The notes: a model not told the origin generated them from the letters alone. A stretch of 64,000 nt of DNA from Saprospiraceae bacterium (GCA_028285085.1 JANQQI010000011.1:1-64000), one strand, 5' to 3'. Numbered from the stretch's first letter, positions 19,962 through 29,571 are shown. Numbers and translations: made by a program.

Positions 19962-20519
19962 ATGACACCATTCCAACAAGATTCACGTTTACGAAAAGCT
20001 TTGAAAAAAAGTGCGCTCGCACTAACTGTCGCCGGTGGTTTGACTATGATGGGCTGTGGTAGCAATGTCGAATATGTCGACGAAGAAGTGATGACACCTA
20101 CCAAAGGGGTAATCACTGAAGTTGAAGAAGTACAAACTAACCGCTTCCTCATTTCCGACGAAACCATCGTTGAAACTAAGGCGGATAGCCGAATTATTGC
20201 TGCCTACCTGGACGGTACCCGTGATACTTTTACCTTGGATGAAGCACGCTTGGTCGCTGCTGATTCTCTTTCTGGCAATCGACGTAGCTCCGCTAGCCGA
20301 ATCGTTAACTACGGTTTGATGGGCTACCTAATGGGGCGTAGCATGTCTACTCCAACCACTGCCAGTGCTTACAAAAACAGCGGTGTTTACAACCGTGTGA
20401 ATGGCCAAGCGGGTGCAACAATGCGCAATACCGCCAATCGCTCTGTGGTTCGTCGTCCGGTGACCCGCAAAACGGGCTTTGGTGGCGGTGCTCGCTCAAC
20501 TCGCTCCTTCGGTGGATAA
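19962..20519 (+). CDS. Lipoprotein, YgiB/DUF1190-like role suspected
   Basis: 185 residues. A positively charged N-terminus and a lipobox (L-T-M-M-G-C, Cys about 32) show a lipoprotein. The C-terminal 50 residues are rich in Arg, Ser, Thr and Gly (ending GFGGGARSTRSFGG). Its partner downstream is a glutathionylspermidine-synthase-like ligase, the same pairing as E. coli ygiB-ygiC and yjfM-yjfC. Sequence similarity to DUF1190 is suggestive only. ATG 19962 is preferred to TTG 19953. Its last 8 bp overlap the start of the ligase gene. Confidence 0.8.
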   Translation: MTPFQQDSRLRKALKKSALALTVAGGLTMMGCGSNVEYVDEEVMTPTKGVITEVEEVQTNRFLISDETIVETKADSRIIAAYLDGTRDTFTLDEARLVAADSLSGNRRSSASRIVNYGLMGYLMGRSMSTPTTASAYKNSGVYNRVNGQAGATMRNTANRSVVRRPVTRKTGFGGGARSTRSFGG

Positions 20520-21699
20520 TCGTCTCCGTAAAATTTTTCCTATTCCGGCACCCGTCATAAAGCGCATGGGGCTAGGGTGGTATATCGGCAGGGAAGCTGA
20601 GGATTACCTTTCCGAAGACTTACTCGGTGTGCAGCAGAGTGAAATTGATGCTTATGCTGCCGCTGCGGAAGAGCTGATGTCGATGTACGAAAAAGCGACC
20701 CACCACGTGCTGGAGAATAAGCGCTTCAAAGAGCTGGGAATTCCTAAAAATGCCCGCAAACTAATTCGACTCAGCTGGGAGCGGCGCTTGGAACAGCCTT
20801 TTCTCTACGGCCGCTTCGATTTTGCGGGAGGACTTTACGGTGCGCCGGTTAAGTTGATTGAATTTAATGCCGATACGGCAACCATTCTACCGGAAACTGT
20901 GGTCATCCAAGCCGAACAGCTTAAAGAAAATAACCTATCCTTCGGGCAGTTCAATTCCTTGCAACAGGATTTGACGCGTCGCTTGGCGCATATTCGCCAG
21001 CAAAACGCCAACCGTCAGCCTTACATGTTGTTCTCTACTCTGGGATACGCTGAGGACCAGCTCAATGCCGATGTGGTGGCCCGAGCTGCCGAAGAAGCGG
21101 GGTTTCAGGTACAACACATGCGCTTGGAATCGGTGATTTTTTCACCGGATGAAGGACTGTATACCGAGTTGGGACAAGATATGTTCTACGAGCATTTCTT
21201 CTGGTTTAAACTGGTTCCTTGGGAGTTTATCGCCTACGAGGAGCCAGAGCTGATGGATATTTTGACCGAGTTGGCGGAGCGTGATTTGATCGTTTTCACC
21301 AATCCGGCTTATACGCTACTCTGGCAATCTAAGGCCATGATGAAAATCCTGTGGGAGCTATATCCCAATCATCCGCTATTGTTAAAAACATCGGATAAGG
21401 AAGATGATTTTTATGGTCAACCTTATGTTGAAAAAGTCATCTTCGGGCGTGAAGGTGAGAACGTCAAAGTTGTTGGTGAAAATGGTTATACCAAAGAGCG
21501 CAACAATGGCGACTTTGGCCAATACCCTAAAATTTACCAGCAATTTGTAGAATTACCCAAAGATAGCCGTGGTAATTATTACCAAGCCGGGCTGTATTAT
21601 ACAGATCGAGCTTCTGCGCTTTCTTTCCGTCGGGAGGATGGCTATATCATTGATGAAGATGCCGAGTTCGTCGGGCATTTCATTGCGGAAGGGGAGTAA
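20512..21699 (+). CDS. Glutathionylspermidine synthase-like ATP-grasp ligase (YgiC/YjfC type)
   Basis: 395 residues, close to E. coli YgiC. Family features include 'ERRLEQPFLYGRFDFAGG', 'VKLIEFNADTATILPETVVIQ', 'ILTELAERDLIVFTNPAYTLLWQSKAMMKILWELYPNHP', 'KEDDFYGQPYVEKVIFGREGENV' and 'QFVELPKDSRGNYYQAGLYY'. It should form an amide bond between a carboxylate and an amine using ATP; the true substrates of this subfamily are unknown. GTG at 20512 inside the end of the lipoprotein gene (GTGGATAA, 8-bp overlap) fits translational coupling better than 20479. Context suggests a polyamine substrate. Confidence 0.92.
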   Translation: MDNRLRKIFPIPAPVIKRMGLGWYIGREAEDYLSEDLLGVQQSEIDAYAAAAEELMSMYEKATHHVLENKRFKELGIPKNARKLIRLSWERRLEQPFLYGRFDFAGGLYGAPVKLIEFNADTATILPETVVIQAEQLKENNLSFGQFNSLQQDLTRRLAHIRQQNANRQPYMLFSTLGYAEDQLNADVVARAAEEAGFQVQHMRLESVIFSPDEGLYTELGQDMFYEHFFWFKLVPWEFIAYEEPELMDILTELAERDLIVFTNPAYTLLWQSKAMMKILWELYPNHPLLLKTSDKEDDFYGQPYVEKVIFGREGENVKVVGENGYTKERNNGDFGQYPKIYQQFVELPKDSRGNYYQAGLYYTDRASALSFRREDGYIIDEDAEFVGHFIAEGE

Positions 21700-21741
21700 C
21701 TAATTTTAATCAGAACATTTTTTTTTAAACATATCTCAATC

Positions 21742-22155
21742 ATGTCAGCAGAACTAAAGCAAAAAATGAAAGACTTTCCGGATATCCGTATCCTGAATAC
21801 CATCAAACAAGCCGACAACTTTCCCGCCGATGTCGTGGCGATGGCCAAAGAAGTTGCGCTGGAGCGTCAACTGGCCACCTCGGCACAAATCGAAAACTTT
21901 GAGCGTTATACTGAGTTCAAGAAAATGGCCAATGAATCCGTGCGTAAAGGAGATTCTCCTGCCACCACTCGCGCCATATTGGAGCGAGCCGGAGCGGATC
22001 CCGATAGCATCCGCGAAATCATCGATACGCTACAACGTACTGCCGAAAGTCCAAAATGGACACAAAATACAGGTGCTGTAGGAATTGGTGCCGTTGGTGT
22101 TTTATATCTGATCTACGTGATTATCAAGATTATTTATCGGGTCGGGTCTAGCTAG
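21742..22155 (+). CDS. Small hypothetical tail-anchored protein
   Basis: 137 residues. An acidic and basic helical region (residues 1-110) is followed by one C-terminal transmembrane helix (GIGAVGVLYLIYVIIKIIY) and a short tail. No recognised domain. It lies 42 bp after the ATP-grasp gene and faces speD, so it may be a membrane partner in the polyamine pathway. No function is assigned. Confidence 0.75.
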   Translation: MSAELKQKMKDFPDIRILNTIKQADNFPADVVAMAKEVALERQLATSAQIENFERYTEFKKMANESVRKGDSPATTRAILERAGADPDSIREIIDTLQRTAESPKWTQNTGAVGIGAVGVLYLIYVIIKIIYRVGSS

Positions 22156-22197
22156 GCTCGGAAGGAATACAAAGGAAATTAACTCGAAATTCTAGCT

Positions 22198-22557
22198 TTA
22201 TTTATTCACAATGCCGCGTTGGATGTATTGCATTTCGGTACGTTTGGCGTGTAGTCGTTCTTGAAACAGTTGTAGGCCAAGTTCGGGCTGTAAGCTCTTG
22301 CCACAAGTGAAGATGTCTACGGCCGCATAGCCGTGCTCGGGCCAAGTGTGAATGGTCAAATGACTTTCTTGGATAATCACGACGCCGCTAACGCCTACAG
22401 GAGTAAATTGATGAAAATTGGATTGAACGATAGTTGCTCCCATCGCCAGAGCGGCTTCGAGCAAAGCGTTTTCGACAAAATCGGTGGTTTCTAGTAGATC
22501 GGCATCACAGTCGTAGAGTTCAATCAACCAATGATGGCCGATGGCACTTAGCTTCAT
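22198..22557 (-). CDS. speD: S-adenosylmethionine decarboxylase proenzyme
   Basis: 119 residues, the size of short bacterial AdoMetDC. 'GHHWLIELYDCD', 'ATIVQSNFHQFTPVGVSGVVIIQESHLTIHTWPEHGYAAVDIFTCG' match SpeD; self-cleavage should occur before the Ser in 'ESHLTIHTWPE', giving the pyruvoyl group. It makes decarboxylated SAM for aminopropyl transfer. ATG 22557 (MKLSAIGHH) is the family start; the open frame extends to GTG 22599 without conserved sequence. It sits with a spermidine-synthase-like enzyme and an ATP-grasp ligase. Confidence 0.95.
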   Translation of the reverse strand: MKLSAIGHHWLIELYDCDADLLETTDFVENALLEAALAMGATIVQSNFHQFTPVGVSGVVIIQESHLTIHTWPEHGYAAVDIFTCGKSLQPELGLQLFQERLHAKRTEMQYIQRGIVNK

Positions 22558-22782
22558 ATTTTCTTGAGGCCGGGAGGCCGGAGCAGACTTTCTCAACACA
22601 GTTTATTTTAGTTTCATAACAAATTTAACAAAGCTCCCGGCATTTCGGGCATTGTCGAGCCGGAATTTCACATTTCAACCACGTGCAATTAGACCTCATC
22701 GCAGCTTTTAACATTACATTAATGCCCCGGGGACTTGCAGAGGACACCTGCATTGACTTAACTTAGCAAAAAAAAGTTGACT

Positions 22783-23361
22783 ATGAAAAAATGGTTCTTC
22801 CTCCTAGCTTGCACCCTCGTGCTTTTTAGTACTTGTAACAAAGATGATGACGATGTCGCCGATGGCGAGCAATTACTCAATTACGACGGAGATAATAGCA
22901 CCGGACCCATACTCGAAGCCGGATTTTACGAAGCAGCGGTACGTTTCCCCGTAACCATTATGAGCAATTATGAGGGGTGGACCCTGAATGAAGTGCGTTG
23001 GTTTATGGGGGCTCGTCCTGCTAGTTGCATTATTAAGATCTATAAAACGGCAACTAATGCCAGCTTATCTCCCGGAGAATTGCTGTATGAAGCTGATGTC
23101 AGTAATCAAATTGATAATTCTCCTCAGTGGTATACCCATAATATTGCCGGTAATATCGTTGCCGATGGTGATGATGTCTGGGTAAGTATCGCGCTGGAGC
23201 ATACGAATACACAGCAATCCATCGGTTGTGATGCTGGCCCTCGTCAATCGAACGGTGATTGGATCGTGGAAGATTCGGTGACCGACTGGGAATCTTACCA
23301 GCAGCGTACCGGCAGTGAAAGTATCAACTGGAATATTCGCCTGGTCGTCGCCGAGCAATAG
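22783..23361 (+). CDS. Hypothetical lipoprotein, beta-sandwich-like
   Basis: 192 residues. Lipobox LFSTC (Cys about 18) followed by an Asp-rich stretch, NKDDDD, typical of surface-exposed Bacteroidota lipoproteins. The body (residues 45-190) is beta-rich with 'GFYEAAVRFP', 'LNEVRWFMGARPASCIIKIYK' and a final 'INWNIRLVV', resembling carbohydrate-binding or accessory beta-sandwich domains of secreted proteins. No catalytic motif. ATG 22783 is chosen over TTG 22777. Confidence 0.75.
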   Translation: MKKWFFLLACTLVLFSTCNKDDDDVADGEQLLNYDGDNSTGPILEAGFYEAAVRFPVTIMSNYEGWTLNEVRWFMGARPASCIIKIYKTATNASLSPGELLYEADVSNQIDNSPQWYTHNIAGNIVADGDDVWVSIALEHTNTQQSIGCDAGPRQSNGDWIVEDSVTDWESYQQRTGSESINWNIRLVVAEQ

Positions 23362-23363
23362 AT

Positions 23364-23960
23364 TTATCGATACTGATTAGCGCGCTCGTTGCGTGAAGCC
23401 ATCTCGGCGGTTTGCTCGATGCGTTTCTGTCGCGTCGGCGCGCGCTTGGCGTTGAAAATCCATTCGAGGATACCCCGTTTGACAGAACGAGGGAAGGCCA
23501 GAAAATACTGCTCCGCTGGTGGATAGCGGTCAAAAGCGGCCTGTAAATCGGGTGGAATCACGAGATTTTCTACGTCATCGAGAGCGGTCCAGGTGCCGCT
23601 GGCCTTGGCGTGGGCGACCATCTCTTCGCCGGCTGGACTGAGCCGTCCTTCCGCGGCCAGCCGGGCAATCTTTTCTTTATTGACCCGGCTCCAGTTACTC
23701 TTCGGATTTCGCTGCGAAAAGTACTGGAAAAAGCTTTGCGCGTCTCGCTTATTGGGCTTGCTATCAATCCAACCAAAGCAAAGCGCCTCGTCTACCGCTT
23801 CAGGATAGTACACGCTGGGCACACCACTGTCCTTTTTAAAAATAACCAACCAAACACTATTTTCTTGCTGATGATGTGCTTTCAGCCATTGCCGCCATTC
23901 GGCCTGACTAGTTGCATGAAAGGCTTTGACACCATCTTCTCGGGGAGGACATCCGGGCAT
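23364..23960 (-). CDS. YdeI/OmpD-associated family protein
   Basis: 198 residues. 'FHATSQAEWRQWLKAHHQQENSVWLVIFKK', 'YPEAVDEALCFGWIDSKPN', 'YFSQRNPKSNWSRVNKEKIARL' and the C-terminal 'YFLAFPRSVKRGILEWIFNAKRAPTRQKRIEQT' define the YdeI/OmpD-associated family (Bacteroidota relatives are called bacteriocin-protection YdeI-like). Cytoplasmic; the molecular function is not established. Convergent with the preceding lipoprotein gene with 2 bp between the stops. Confidence 0.92.
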   Translation of the reverse strand: MPGCPPREDGVKAFHATSQAEWRQWLKAHHQQENSVWLVIFKKDSGVPSVYYPEAVDEALCFGWIDSKPNKRDAQSFFQYFSQRNPKSNWSRVNKEKIARLAAEGRLSPAGEEMVAHAKASGTWTALDDVENLVIPPDLQAAFDRYPPAEQYFLAFPRSVKRGILEWIFNAKRAPTRQKRIEQTAEMASRNERANQYR

Positions 23961-24349
23961 ATTTTACGAATTTAAAAGTTGACAGAGATAACCTTACATT
24001 ATTTATTAGCTGATTCAACAGTCCAACTATTCATTTCGTCTACATCTTTCAATATTCAATATTCAATATTCAATAGCTCTACCATCTAAAGTCTAATATC
24101 CCTTACTCCTCTGGCATCTGGTATCTTTTTGTCTGGCATCTAAAAAGATCTAAAATCTCTCACTGCCCTGATATCCTTTCTCCAGACTTCTAAAAAATTT
24201 AATAATTACTAATAAAAAAAGTTAAAAAGGCGTTAAACACAGTCTACGGGATAGGGGTGACGCCCCCTTTTTCGATTCAATATACCGATTTGTGGCCCAA
24301 TTTTCGTTAAATGAAATATTGTGGATTTTTTAAATATGAAAACCCCTTT
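23961..24349. other. Low-complexity intergenic region
   Basis: 389 bp without a gene. It contains a 7-bp tandem repeat (caatatt x 3.6 at 24050-24074) and a T/C-rich tract with several 'tctggcatct'/'aaaatctaa'-like echoes (24105-24200). No hairpin or promoter was recognised with confidence. Confidence 0.5.
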
Positions 24350-25387
24350 ATGATGAGCTTACACAAAATGTTACCACTGGCGTTGGTACTGCTCGTACTA
24401 GCCGCCTGCAACAAGGACGACTACACTCCAGTACCCACCGGCTTTTCGCCGAAACTGGTGATCACCATTCAGGATCAGTTTGAAACCCCGCCCTCTCGGG
24501 TATCGGTTTTTTTCAAAGTAGAGAATCAGGATGGGGACCCGGTGGCGGGATTAACCGAGGAGAACTTTACAATCTATGAGAAAGGACGCAACGACGATCA
24601 AGAACGCTTACTGAGTGTGGAAGAGGCCGCGCGCCGTATTTCAGACAACAGCCAAGTGTTTCAAAATCGCGCTATTCTGCTGCTCGATTTGAGTGGTAGT
24701 GTCTTGAATACAAACTTACCCGAGCTGAAGGATGCGGCGAATAAGTTTATCGACAAGGTCATTATTCCCAACCACTCCGCTACTACCGTTGGTATTTGGT
24801 GGTTTGACGGGCGAGATGCCTTGCATCAGTTGATTGACTTTACAGACAATGCCCAGGCACTACACAGTGCAATCAGCGGTATTGACACGGATATTTCAAC
24901 GGATAATTCGACCGACCTTTTCGGTGCAATTATCAAATCCACACAACTGGCGGAGAGCAAATTGCTCGAAACCGAATTGCAAGACATCCTGGGAGCAGTA
25001 TCCATTGTAACTTTCACCGACGGTACCGACCAAGCTGCGCGCTACGCGCGCGCCGATGCTTACAAATCTGTGGATAACGCACCGGATGGCGTGAAGTTTT
25101 ACACCATCGGATTGGGATCCGAGATCGATGAAACAGTGCTGAAACGTATCGGTAAAACCAGCTTTGTCTATGCTGACGATACGGACGCACTGACCGCGAA
25201 GTTCGAAGAAATCGCCAATCTCATTACCGATGAAGCCAATGCTTATTATTTGTTTGAGTATTGTACGCCAAAACGGGATGGCTCTGGCTTGAACGAGCTC
25301 CACATCGAAGCTAAACAAGGGGAGGCTAAAGGTCGAAAGATCACTTCTTTTGATGCGACCGGCTTTAGCGCCGATTGTGACTTGTAG
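24350..25387 (+). CDS. von Willebrand factor A-domain lipoprotein
   Basis: About 345 residues. Lipobox LVLAAC (Cys about 20) then NKDD. A beta-sandwich-like segment (residues 35-80) precedes a vWA domain with MIDAS motif D-L-S-G-S (about 113-117), 'TTVGIWWFDGRDALHQL' and 'VSIVTFTDGTDQAA', ending at 'YTIGLGSEIDETVLKRIG'. Probably a surface-anchored metal-dependent adhesion/interaction protein. ATG 24350 is chosen because the upstream ATG 24311 adds a non-signal extension. A strong terminator follows. Confidence 0.88.
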   Translation: MMSLHKMLPLALVLLVLAACNKDDYTPVPTGFSPKLVITIQDQFETPPSRVSVFFKVENQDGDPVAGLTEENFTIYEKGRNDDQERLLSVEEAARRISDNSQVFQNRAILLLDLSGSVLNTNLPELKDAANKFIDKVIIPNHSATTVGIWWFDGRDALHQLIDFTDNAQALHSAISGIDTDISTDNSTDLFGAIIKSTQLAESKLLETELQDILGAVSIVTFTDGTDQAARYARADAYKSVDNAPDGVKFYTIGLGSEIDETVLKRIGKTSFVYADDTDALTAKFEEIANLITDEANAYYLFEYCTPKRDGSGLNELHIEAKQGEAKGRKITSFDATGFSADCDL

Positions 25388-25407
25388 CCTTTGAAGATGA
25401 AATAATG

Positions 25408-25440
25408 AAGCCGCTAAGTTCAAAGGGAGCTTAGCGGCTT
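25408..25440. terminator. Rho-independent terminator
   Basis: Eleven-base perfect stem AAGCCGCTAAG (25408-25418) / CTTAGCGGCTT (25430-25440) followed by TTCTC, just after the vWA gene and between convergent genes. Confidence 0.88.
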
Positions 25441-25520
25441 TTCTCATTTAATAGGAGTTGCAATCAATTTAAAAAAAATCACTATCTATCATCGATTACA
25501 ACTGTTATTTTGGAATCAAC

Positions 25521-27566
25521 TTATTTCGTAACAACAAACTTTTTCGTGACGGTTTGAGCACCCGCGTGGAGGCGATACCAATAGACGCCACTGCTCAACT
25601 GACTCACGTCTACCGGCAAAACCAATTGCCCTTCACTGGATTCAAATTGTTGGGTCATCATCACCGGGCGCCCGGACAAATCAAATAATTCGAGCTGTAC
25701 CTCGGCTGGCGCCGTCAATCGAACGGTAATGTCCATATGATCACGAGCGGGGTTTGGCGCGTGCTGTACCTCGATTTCAGGTGCAAAGGTGGCATTATCT
25801 GATGCTTCGCTGTTCCAACCAACGCCGTTTTCGTACCAATACTCACTGCAACTGTACAAATCTGCAGTTTGACTAGCACCATTATTACTGAAAATGAAGT
25901 TAGCGCAATCGGTATTCGCAAAGGTGTAGTAATACCAACCGTTACCTTCGCTAATCATCGGTACGCCGGGCCAGCTGGTCGTTGCTCCAGAGGGCGTTAC
26001 ATTCCAGTAATAGATCGTTGGATTACTGAAACCGCTAGGCCGAAAATGTACTGTGAGCGAATTGCCGCCACCGCTGTCTGGATTCGAGTTGTGCCAACTG
26101 CCATTGTACCAGCCATCACCACAGCGATATAAATCTGCGGTTTGGTTAGCACCGTTATCACTGAAGATGATATTCGCGCAATCTGCACAAGGCAGGGTAT
26201 AGCTGTACCAACCATTGCCCATATCGGTCATCCCTGCACCGGGCCAGCCAGTAGCGGCGCCGCCTGGTGTTACATTCCAGTAGTAAATCGTGGCGGTTGA
26301 CCAGTTCGTAGGTTTTTTGAAATAAACGGTCATGTCACCATTACAGCTAGGCGCTGATTTCACCCATACCGCGTAATCGTTGCCGAAAGCGGTCAATACC
26401 CAATCGCTGCCTTGTGGCGACCAGCTACCGGGGCCAATCTTCATCGCTACTTTGCCGTCAATCTCTGCGGCATAGAGATCCCAACTGGCGGCTTTAATGT
26501 CGATGCTACTTTCACTGTGTAGGCCATTGTCCTTACGAATTTGAATTAATGCTTTGATTTCATCGTGAAGGCCCCAGTCGTAGAAGTGGTCCCAGAAAAC
26601 AGTAGGGATGCCAGGGTGCGTTAAAATATAAGCGTAGCCTTGCATGACCTTATCACCGGGGAATGGCCAGTAATTTTGGCTACTACCTGTATCGTGGTTG
26701 TCAACAAAAGTGACCGATTGAGCGGGCCACCAGCCGATCAAACCGGGCGCGTTGCCGTTGTTCGATAAGCGCCATAGTTCACCGTTAACGGCTTGCTGGA
26801 GCACCCCTTTGGTGGTAAAGTCGAAGACGGTAGAGGTCACTTGAGTGCTGTTAACCCAATCCGCGAGTTGTTGGCGGTGTGGATCGTAATTATTGAGATC
26901 AAGATTGTCCCAAAGCTCACCCACGGAGAAGTAGGGGCTGGTCGCGTTATTGTACACGCTATTGTAGTAGCCAGAGTAGCCGCGTACGTAATCGTAGCGC
27001 CAGCCATCGAAACCAATGGTTGTCTTCAGCCAGTTCATCCAGGCAATCAAATCCGCTTGTACCGTAGCGTTGGTATGATCGATATCCCGAGCGGCGTGAT
27101 AGTTATCACCAGTATCCCAGTTACCGCAGGGATTCCCTCCATTTTGGCCCCATTCATCGTTGGCAACGACAGCTGAACAATCCCAAGCGGGTTGATCAAA
27201 ATCGGCCCAATTGGTGACCCCGACACGGTGGTTGATTACGATATCGGCGATGGCTTTGATACCGTAACTGTGTAATTCGCTGATGGCAGATTGGAGTTCT
27301 GCTTGGGTACCGTATTCAGAATTGACATCGTATAATTTGCGCGGCAAATAGCCTTGTACTGCGGCCGCGTCGCTGGGTGGTGGTAGCCACACCATGTCGA
27401 TTCCGGCGGCATCCATGTCCGCTGCTTTGTCTTTGACGACATTATACCAACCGAGGGTATTGGAATGGGAATCCCAATTGAAGCCTTGCAGGAGGACATC
27501 GGTATTCTGAGCAGAGAGTGAGAAGATGAAACAGAGAAGAAGAGAAATTAGGGTCAATTTTTTCAT
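25521..27566 (-). CDS. Secreted alpha-amylase (GH13) with two CBM26-like domains and T9SS sorting domain
   Basis: 681 residues. Signal peptide to about residue 20 (FSLSAQ). The catalytic GH13 domain (20-395) shows '[11 protein letters not shown]', 'IADIVINHR', nucleophile D192 in '[10 protein letters not shown]', acid/base E217 in 'SVGELWD' and D292 in 'FVDNHDTGS'. Two tandem starch-binding modules of about 95 residues follow, each with 'TIYYWNVTP', 'WPG..M', 'GNGWY.YT' and 'FSNNGA.QTADLY' (CBM26-like). The last 75 residues are a type A T9SS sorting domain (HAPNPARD ... FVVTK). It would be exported by T9SS to hydrolyse alpha-1,4-glucans outside the cell. Divergent from an AraC regulator 183 bp away. 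Confidence 0.96.
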   Translation of the reverse strand: MKKLTLISLLLCFIFSLSAQNTDVLLQGFNWDSHSNTLGWYNVVKDKAADMDAAGIDMVWLPPPSDAAAVQGYLPRKLYDVNSEYGTQAELQSAISELHSYGIKAIADIVINHRVGVTNWADFDQPAWDCSAVVANDEWGQNGGNPCGNWDTGDNYHAARDIDHTNATVQADLIAWMNWLKTTIGFDGWRYDYVRGYSGYYNSVYNNATSPYFSVGELWDNLDLNNYDPHRQQLADWVNSTQVTSTVFDFTTKGVLQQAVNGELWRLSNNGNAPGLIGWWPAQSVTFVDNHDTGSSQNYWPFPGDKVMQGYAYILTHPGIPTVFWDHFYDWGLHDEIKALIQIRKDNGLHSESSIDIKAASWDLYAAEIDGKVAMKIGPGSWSPQGSDWVLTAFGNDYAVWVKSAPSCNGDMTVYFKKPTNWSTATIYYWNVTPGGAATGWPGAGMTDMGNGWYSYTLPCADCANIIFSDNGANQTADLYRCGDGWYNGSWHNSNPDSGGGNSLTVHFRPSGFSNPTIYYWNVTPSGATTSWPGVPMISEGNGWYYYTFANTDCANFIFSNNGASQTADLYSCSEYWYENGVGWNSEASDNATFAPEIEVQHAPNPARDHMDITVRLTAPAEVQLELFDLSGRPVMMTQQFESSEGQLVLPVDVSQLSSGVYWYRLHAGAQTVTKKFVVTK

Positions 27567-27749
27567 TGGTCGTTCTACTTTATAGGTGTAAGGGATGGAA
27601 AAGTTTGATGGTTTAAAATTGACCCGAATACACCTGGGAAGCGTCCCATCTGACCGAAAATGGGTGCCACCTGCCCAAAAAAGAGTACCGTTTTATAAGA
27701 TGGAACGCCTGAAATGGGCGTTTTGAACAAAAAAGTGGATTTTTAAGGT

Positions 27750-28610
27750 ATGTTCCAAACATTCAACGTCTCTCCGATTCCCGAACTACAAGCCTTCGTC
27801 AACAACATCTGGATTGTCGAGGCGAGTGGTATCAATGCAGTGAAAACGGAAAAGATGATTCCCTACGGTTGTATGGATCTGGTTTTCATTGAAAATGCCA
27901 ATTTGGAATGGCTATCTGGAGATACGGAGGCGAGCTCGACGAGCCGAGCCTTTATCACCGGGCAAGTGACCAAGCCTTATTATCTCAGGTATATGCCCGG
28001 GGTTCGACTGATTGGTTTTGGATTCTATCCGCATACGGCACATCGCTTTTGCGGATTCCCTGCCGCGGAATTTACGGATCAGTTGATCCCTTTGGAATTG
28101 GTACATCCGTCGATTGCCGTCAAGGCGGTCATTAATCAACTGGACGAAACTTCTGATTTGTTCTCTAAGTTGGTCTTATTGCAAGCATTTGTACTACAAA
28201 GCATTCGAAAGCATGAAATGCCTTTACCGCAAATGCATTACACGCAAGAGATGGTCAAATCCATTTTATCCCAACAAGGGCAAATTGATTTGGCCGAATT
28301 TAGTCAGCAACATCGCATTTCAAAACGCTATATCCAGCGCTTGTTTAAAGACTATGTAGGAGTGAGTCCGCTGCATTTCACCAAAATTGTCCGCTTTCTC
28401 AACGGTATCTCTCGACTCCAGCAACAACCCGAATCCCTTTCCTTCCTGAGTTACGAATTGGGCTATTACGACCAAGCGCATTTTATTCGGGATTTCAAGC
28501 GATTTGCTGGGCTATCGCCTACAGCTTACCTCCGCGAATCCCACGAATTACTGGATCAATTTACCGACGAGACATCTAGTTCGTTTTTGTACAATCAATT
28601 GCTGGATTGA
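27750..28610 (+). CDS. AraC-family regulator with DUF6597 N-terminus
   Basis: 286 residues starting 'MFQTFNVSPIPELQAFVNNIWIVEA', then 'KMIPYGCMDLVFI' (DUF6597 pattern). The HTH pair sits in the last 110 residues: 'LAEFSQQHRISKRYIQRLFKDYVG' and 'LSYELGYYDQAHFIRDFKRFAG'. Transcribed divergently from the alpha-amylase gene across a 183-bp gap, so it is a candidate amylase regulator (inference). Confidence 0.88.
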   Translation: MFQTFNVSPIPELQAFVNNIWIVEASGINAVKTEKMIPYGCMDLVFIENANLEWLSGDTEASSTSRAFITGQVTKPYYLRYMPGVRLIGFGFYPHTAHRFCGFPAAEFTDQLIPLELVHPSIAVKAVINQLDETSDLFSKLVLLQAFVLQSIRKHEMPLPQMHYTQEMVKSILSQQGQIDLAEFSQQHRISKRYIQRLFKDYVGVSPLHFTKIVRFLNGISRLQQQPESLSFLSYELGYYDQAHFIRDFKRFAGLSPTAYLRESHELLDQFTDETSSSFLYNQLLD

Positions 28611-28615
28611 TGTAC

Positions 28616-28623
28616 TAGCTTTG
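28616..28623 (+). promoter_or_regulatory. Bacteroidota-type -7 element
   Basis: TAGCTTTG matches the TAnnTTTG -7 consensus exactly and lies 42 bp upstream of ATG 28665, right after the AraC stop codon. A TTTTG at 28585-28589 is further upstream than the usual -33 spacing, so support is partial. Confidence 0.4.
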
Positions 28624-28664
28624 TGGCTACAGCATTAGGAAAATTTAAACTAATCATTTTTACA

Positions 28665-29087
28665 ATGAAATCATCTCTCTTATTCATGGTCCTATTCATC
28701 ACTTGTGCTGGACCATTAAGTGCCCAGGATTCCGATTACAGCCTGGTTGAAAAGACTTTAAACTACTATCTCGACGGCGGCACCAATAACGATTTTTCTA
28801 CCCTGAAAAAGGCCTTTCACAACACAGCCATCATGCGTTTTGTCGGAGCGGAATACAAGGAAGTCAATGCCCTCGAGTTTTTTGAAAAAGGCATGAAACC
28901 GGGGCCCAAACAGGATCGTAAGACGCGGATTGTTTATATCAACGTGACTGGAAATGCGGCGAGCGCGAAGTTGGAAATCGAATATCCGACCTTTTCATTT
29001 ATCGATTATATGCATCTTTTGAAAATTGAAGGGGAGTGGAAAATTGTGAGTAAAATCTTTTATAGAAAAGTGCGGGATGAGAAATAG
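28665..29087 (+). CDS. Secreted NTF2-like (putative lumazine-binding) protein
   Basis: 140 residues with signal peptide (GPLSAQ, cleavage near 22). The mature part is a cone-shaped NTF2-like fold: 'VEKTLNYYLDGGTNNDFSTLKKAFHNTA', 'SAKLEIEYPTFSFIDYMHLLKIEGEWKIVSKIFYRK', the lumazine-binding-2 type (PF12893) of Bacteroidota. It probably binds a small ligand; no enzyme activity is known. ATG 28665 matches the signal peptide start. It overlaps the next gene by 11 bp. Confidence 0.85.
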   Translation: MKSSLLFMVLFITCAGPLSAQDSDYSLVEKTLNYYLDGGTNNDFSTLKKAFHNTAIMRFVGAEYKEVNALEFFEKGMKPGPKQDRKTRIVYINVTGNAASAKLEIEYPTFSFIDYMHLLKIEGEWKIVSKIFYRKVRDEK

Positions 29088-29538
29088 ATATTGGTTAAAA
29101 ATGGCCCCTTTGACTTGGTTGTGTGGTTGTTTGATCTTTTTCACGGCCTGCTCTACACCCGAAGAAGTACCGTTGAAAGATCGCTACACGATGCAAGATC
29201 TTAACGGAACGGCTTGGCAGATGGATTACTCGATGGAAATCCACGAGGATACTACTTTTCGCCACGTTCCCGAGCATTGGCTGCGGATCAAAACCTTTAC
29301 GCAAAACCGCTTCACTTTTACTGGCTACGACTATTCGGTACCGGAGATTGCGGGAATGGGAGGTGGAACGTACACTTTACAGGATTCGATTTATGTAGAA
29401 AACATTGCATTTCATCATCGCGCGGATTTCAACGGCACAGAATTTCAAGGGCGACTCTATTTCGATAGTATCTATTTGTACCAAATCGGTACTGTTGGAG
29501 AATTGACGCTCAAAGAGCGTTGGCATCGCATTGATTAA
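29077..29538 (+). CDS. Hypothetical lipoprotein
   Basis: 153 residues with lipobox FFTAC (Cys about 25). The mature part is beta-rich (lipocalin-like strand pattern: 'LNGTAWQMDYSMEI', 'NRFTFTGYDYSVPE', 'GTYTLQDSIYVE', 'LTLKERWHRID'). No family recognised. It overlaps the preceding NTF2-like gene by 11 bp and is likely translationally coupled to it. Confidence 0.75.
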   Translation: MRNRYWLKMAPLTWLCGCLIFFTACSTPEEVPLKDRYTMQDLNGTAWQMDYSMEIHEDTTFRHVPEHWLRIKTFTQNRFTFTGYDYSVPEIAGMGGGTYTLQDSIYVENIAFHHRADFNGTEFQGRLYFDSIYLYQIGTVGELTLKERWHRID

Positions 29539-29571
29539 GCGCTTGTTTAATTGACCTCAATCAAATCTAAT

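Noticed and set aside
24050-24074. caatatt tandem repeat as iteron/origin
   Set aside because: Too short, no DnaA boxes or replication gene nearby.
24896-25447. 183-codon minus-strand frame
   Set aside because: Antisense to the vWA gene and runs through its terminator hairpin.
26793-27176. 127-codon plus-strand frame
   Set aside because: Shadow of the alpha-amylase gene on the opposite strand.
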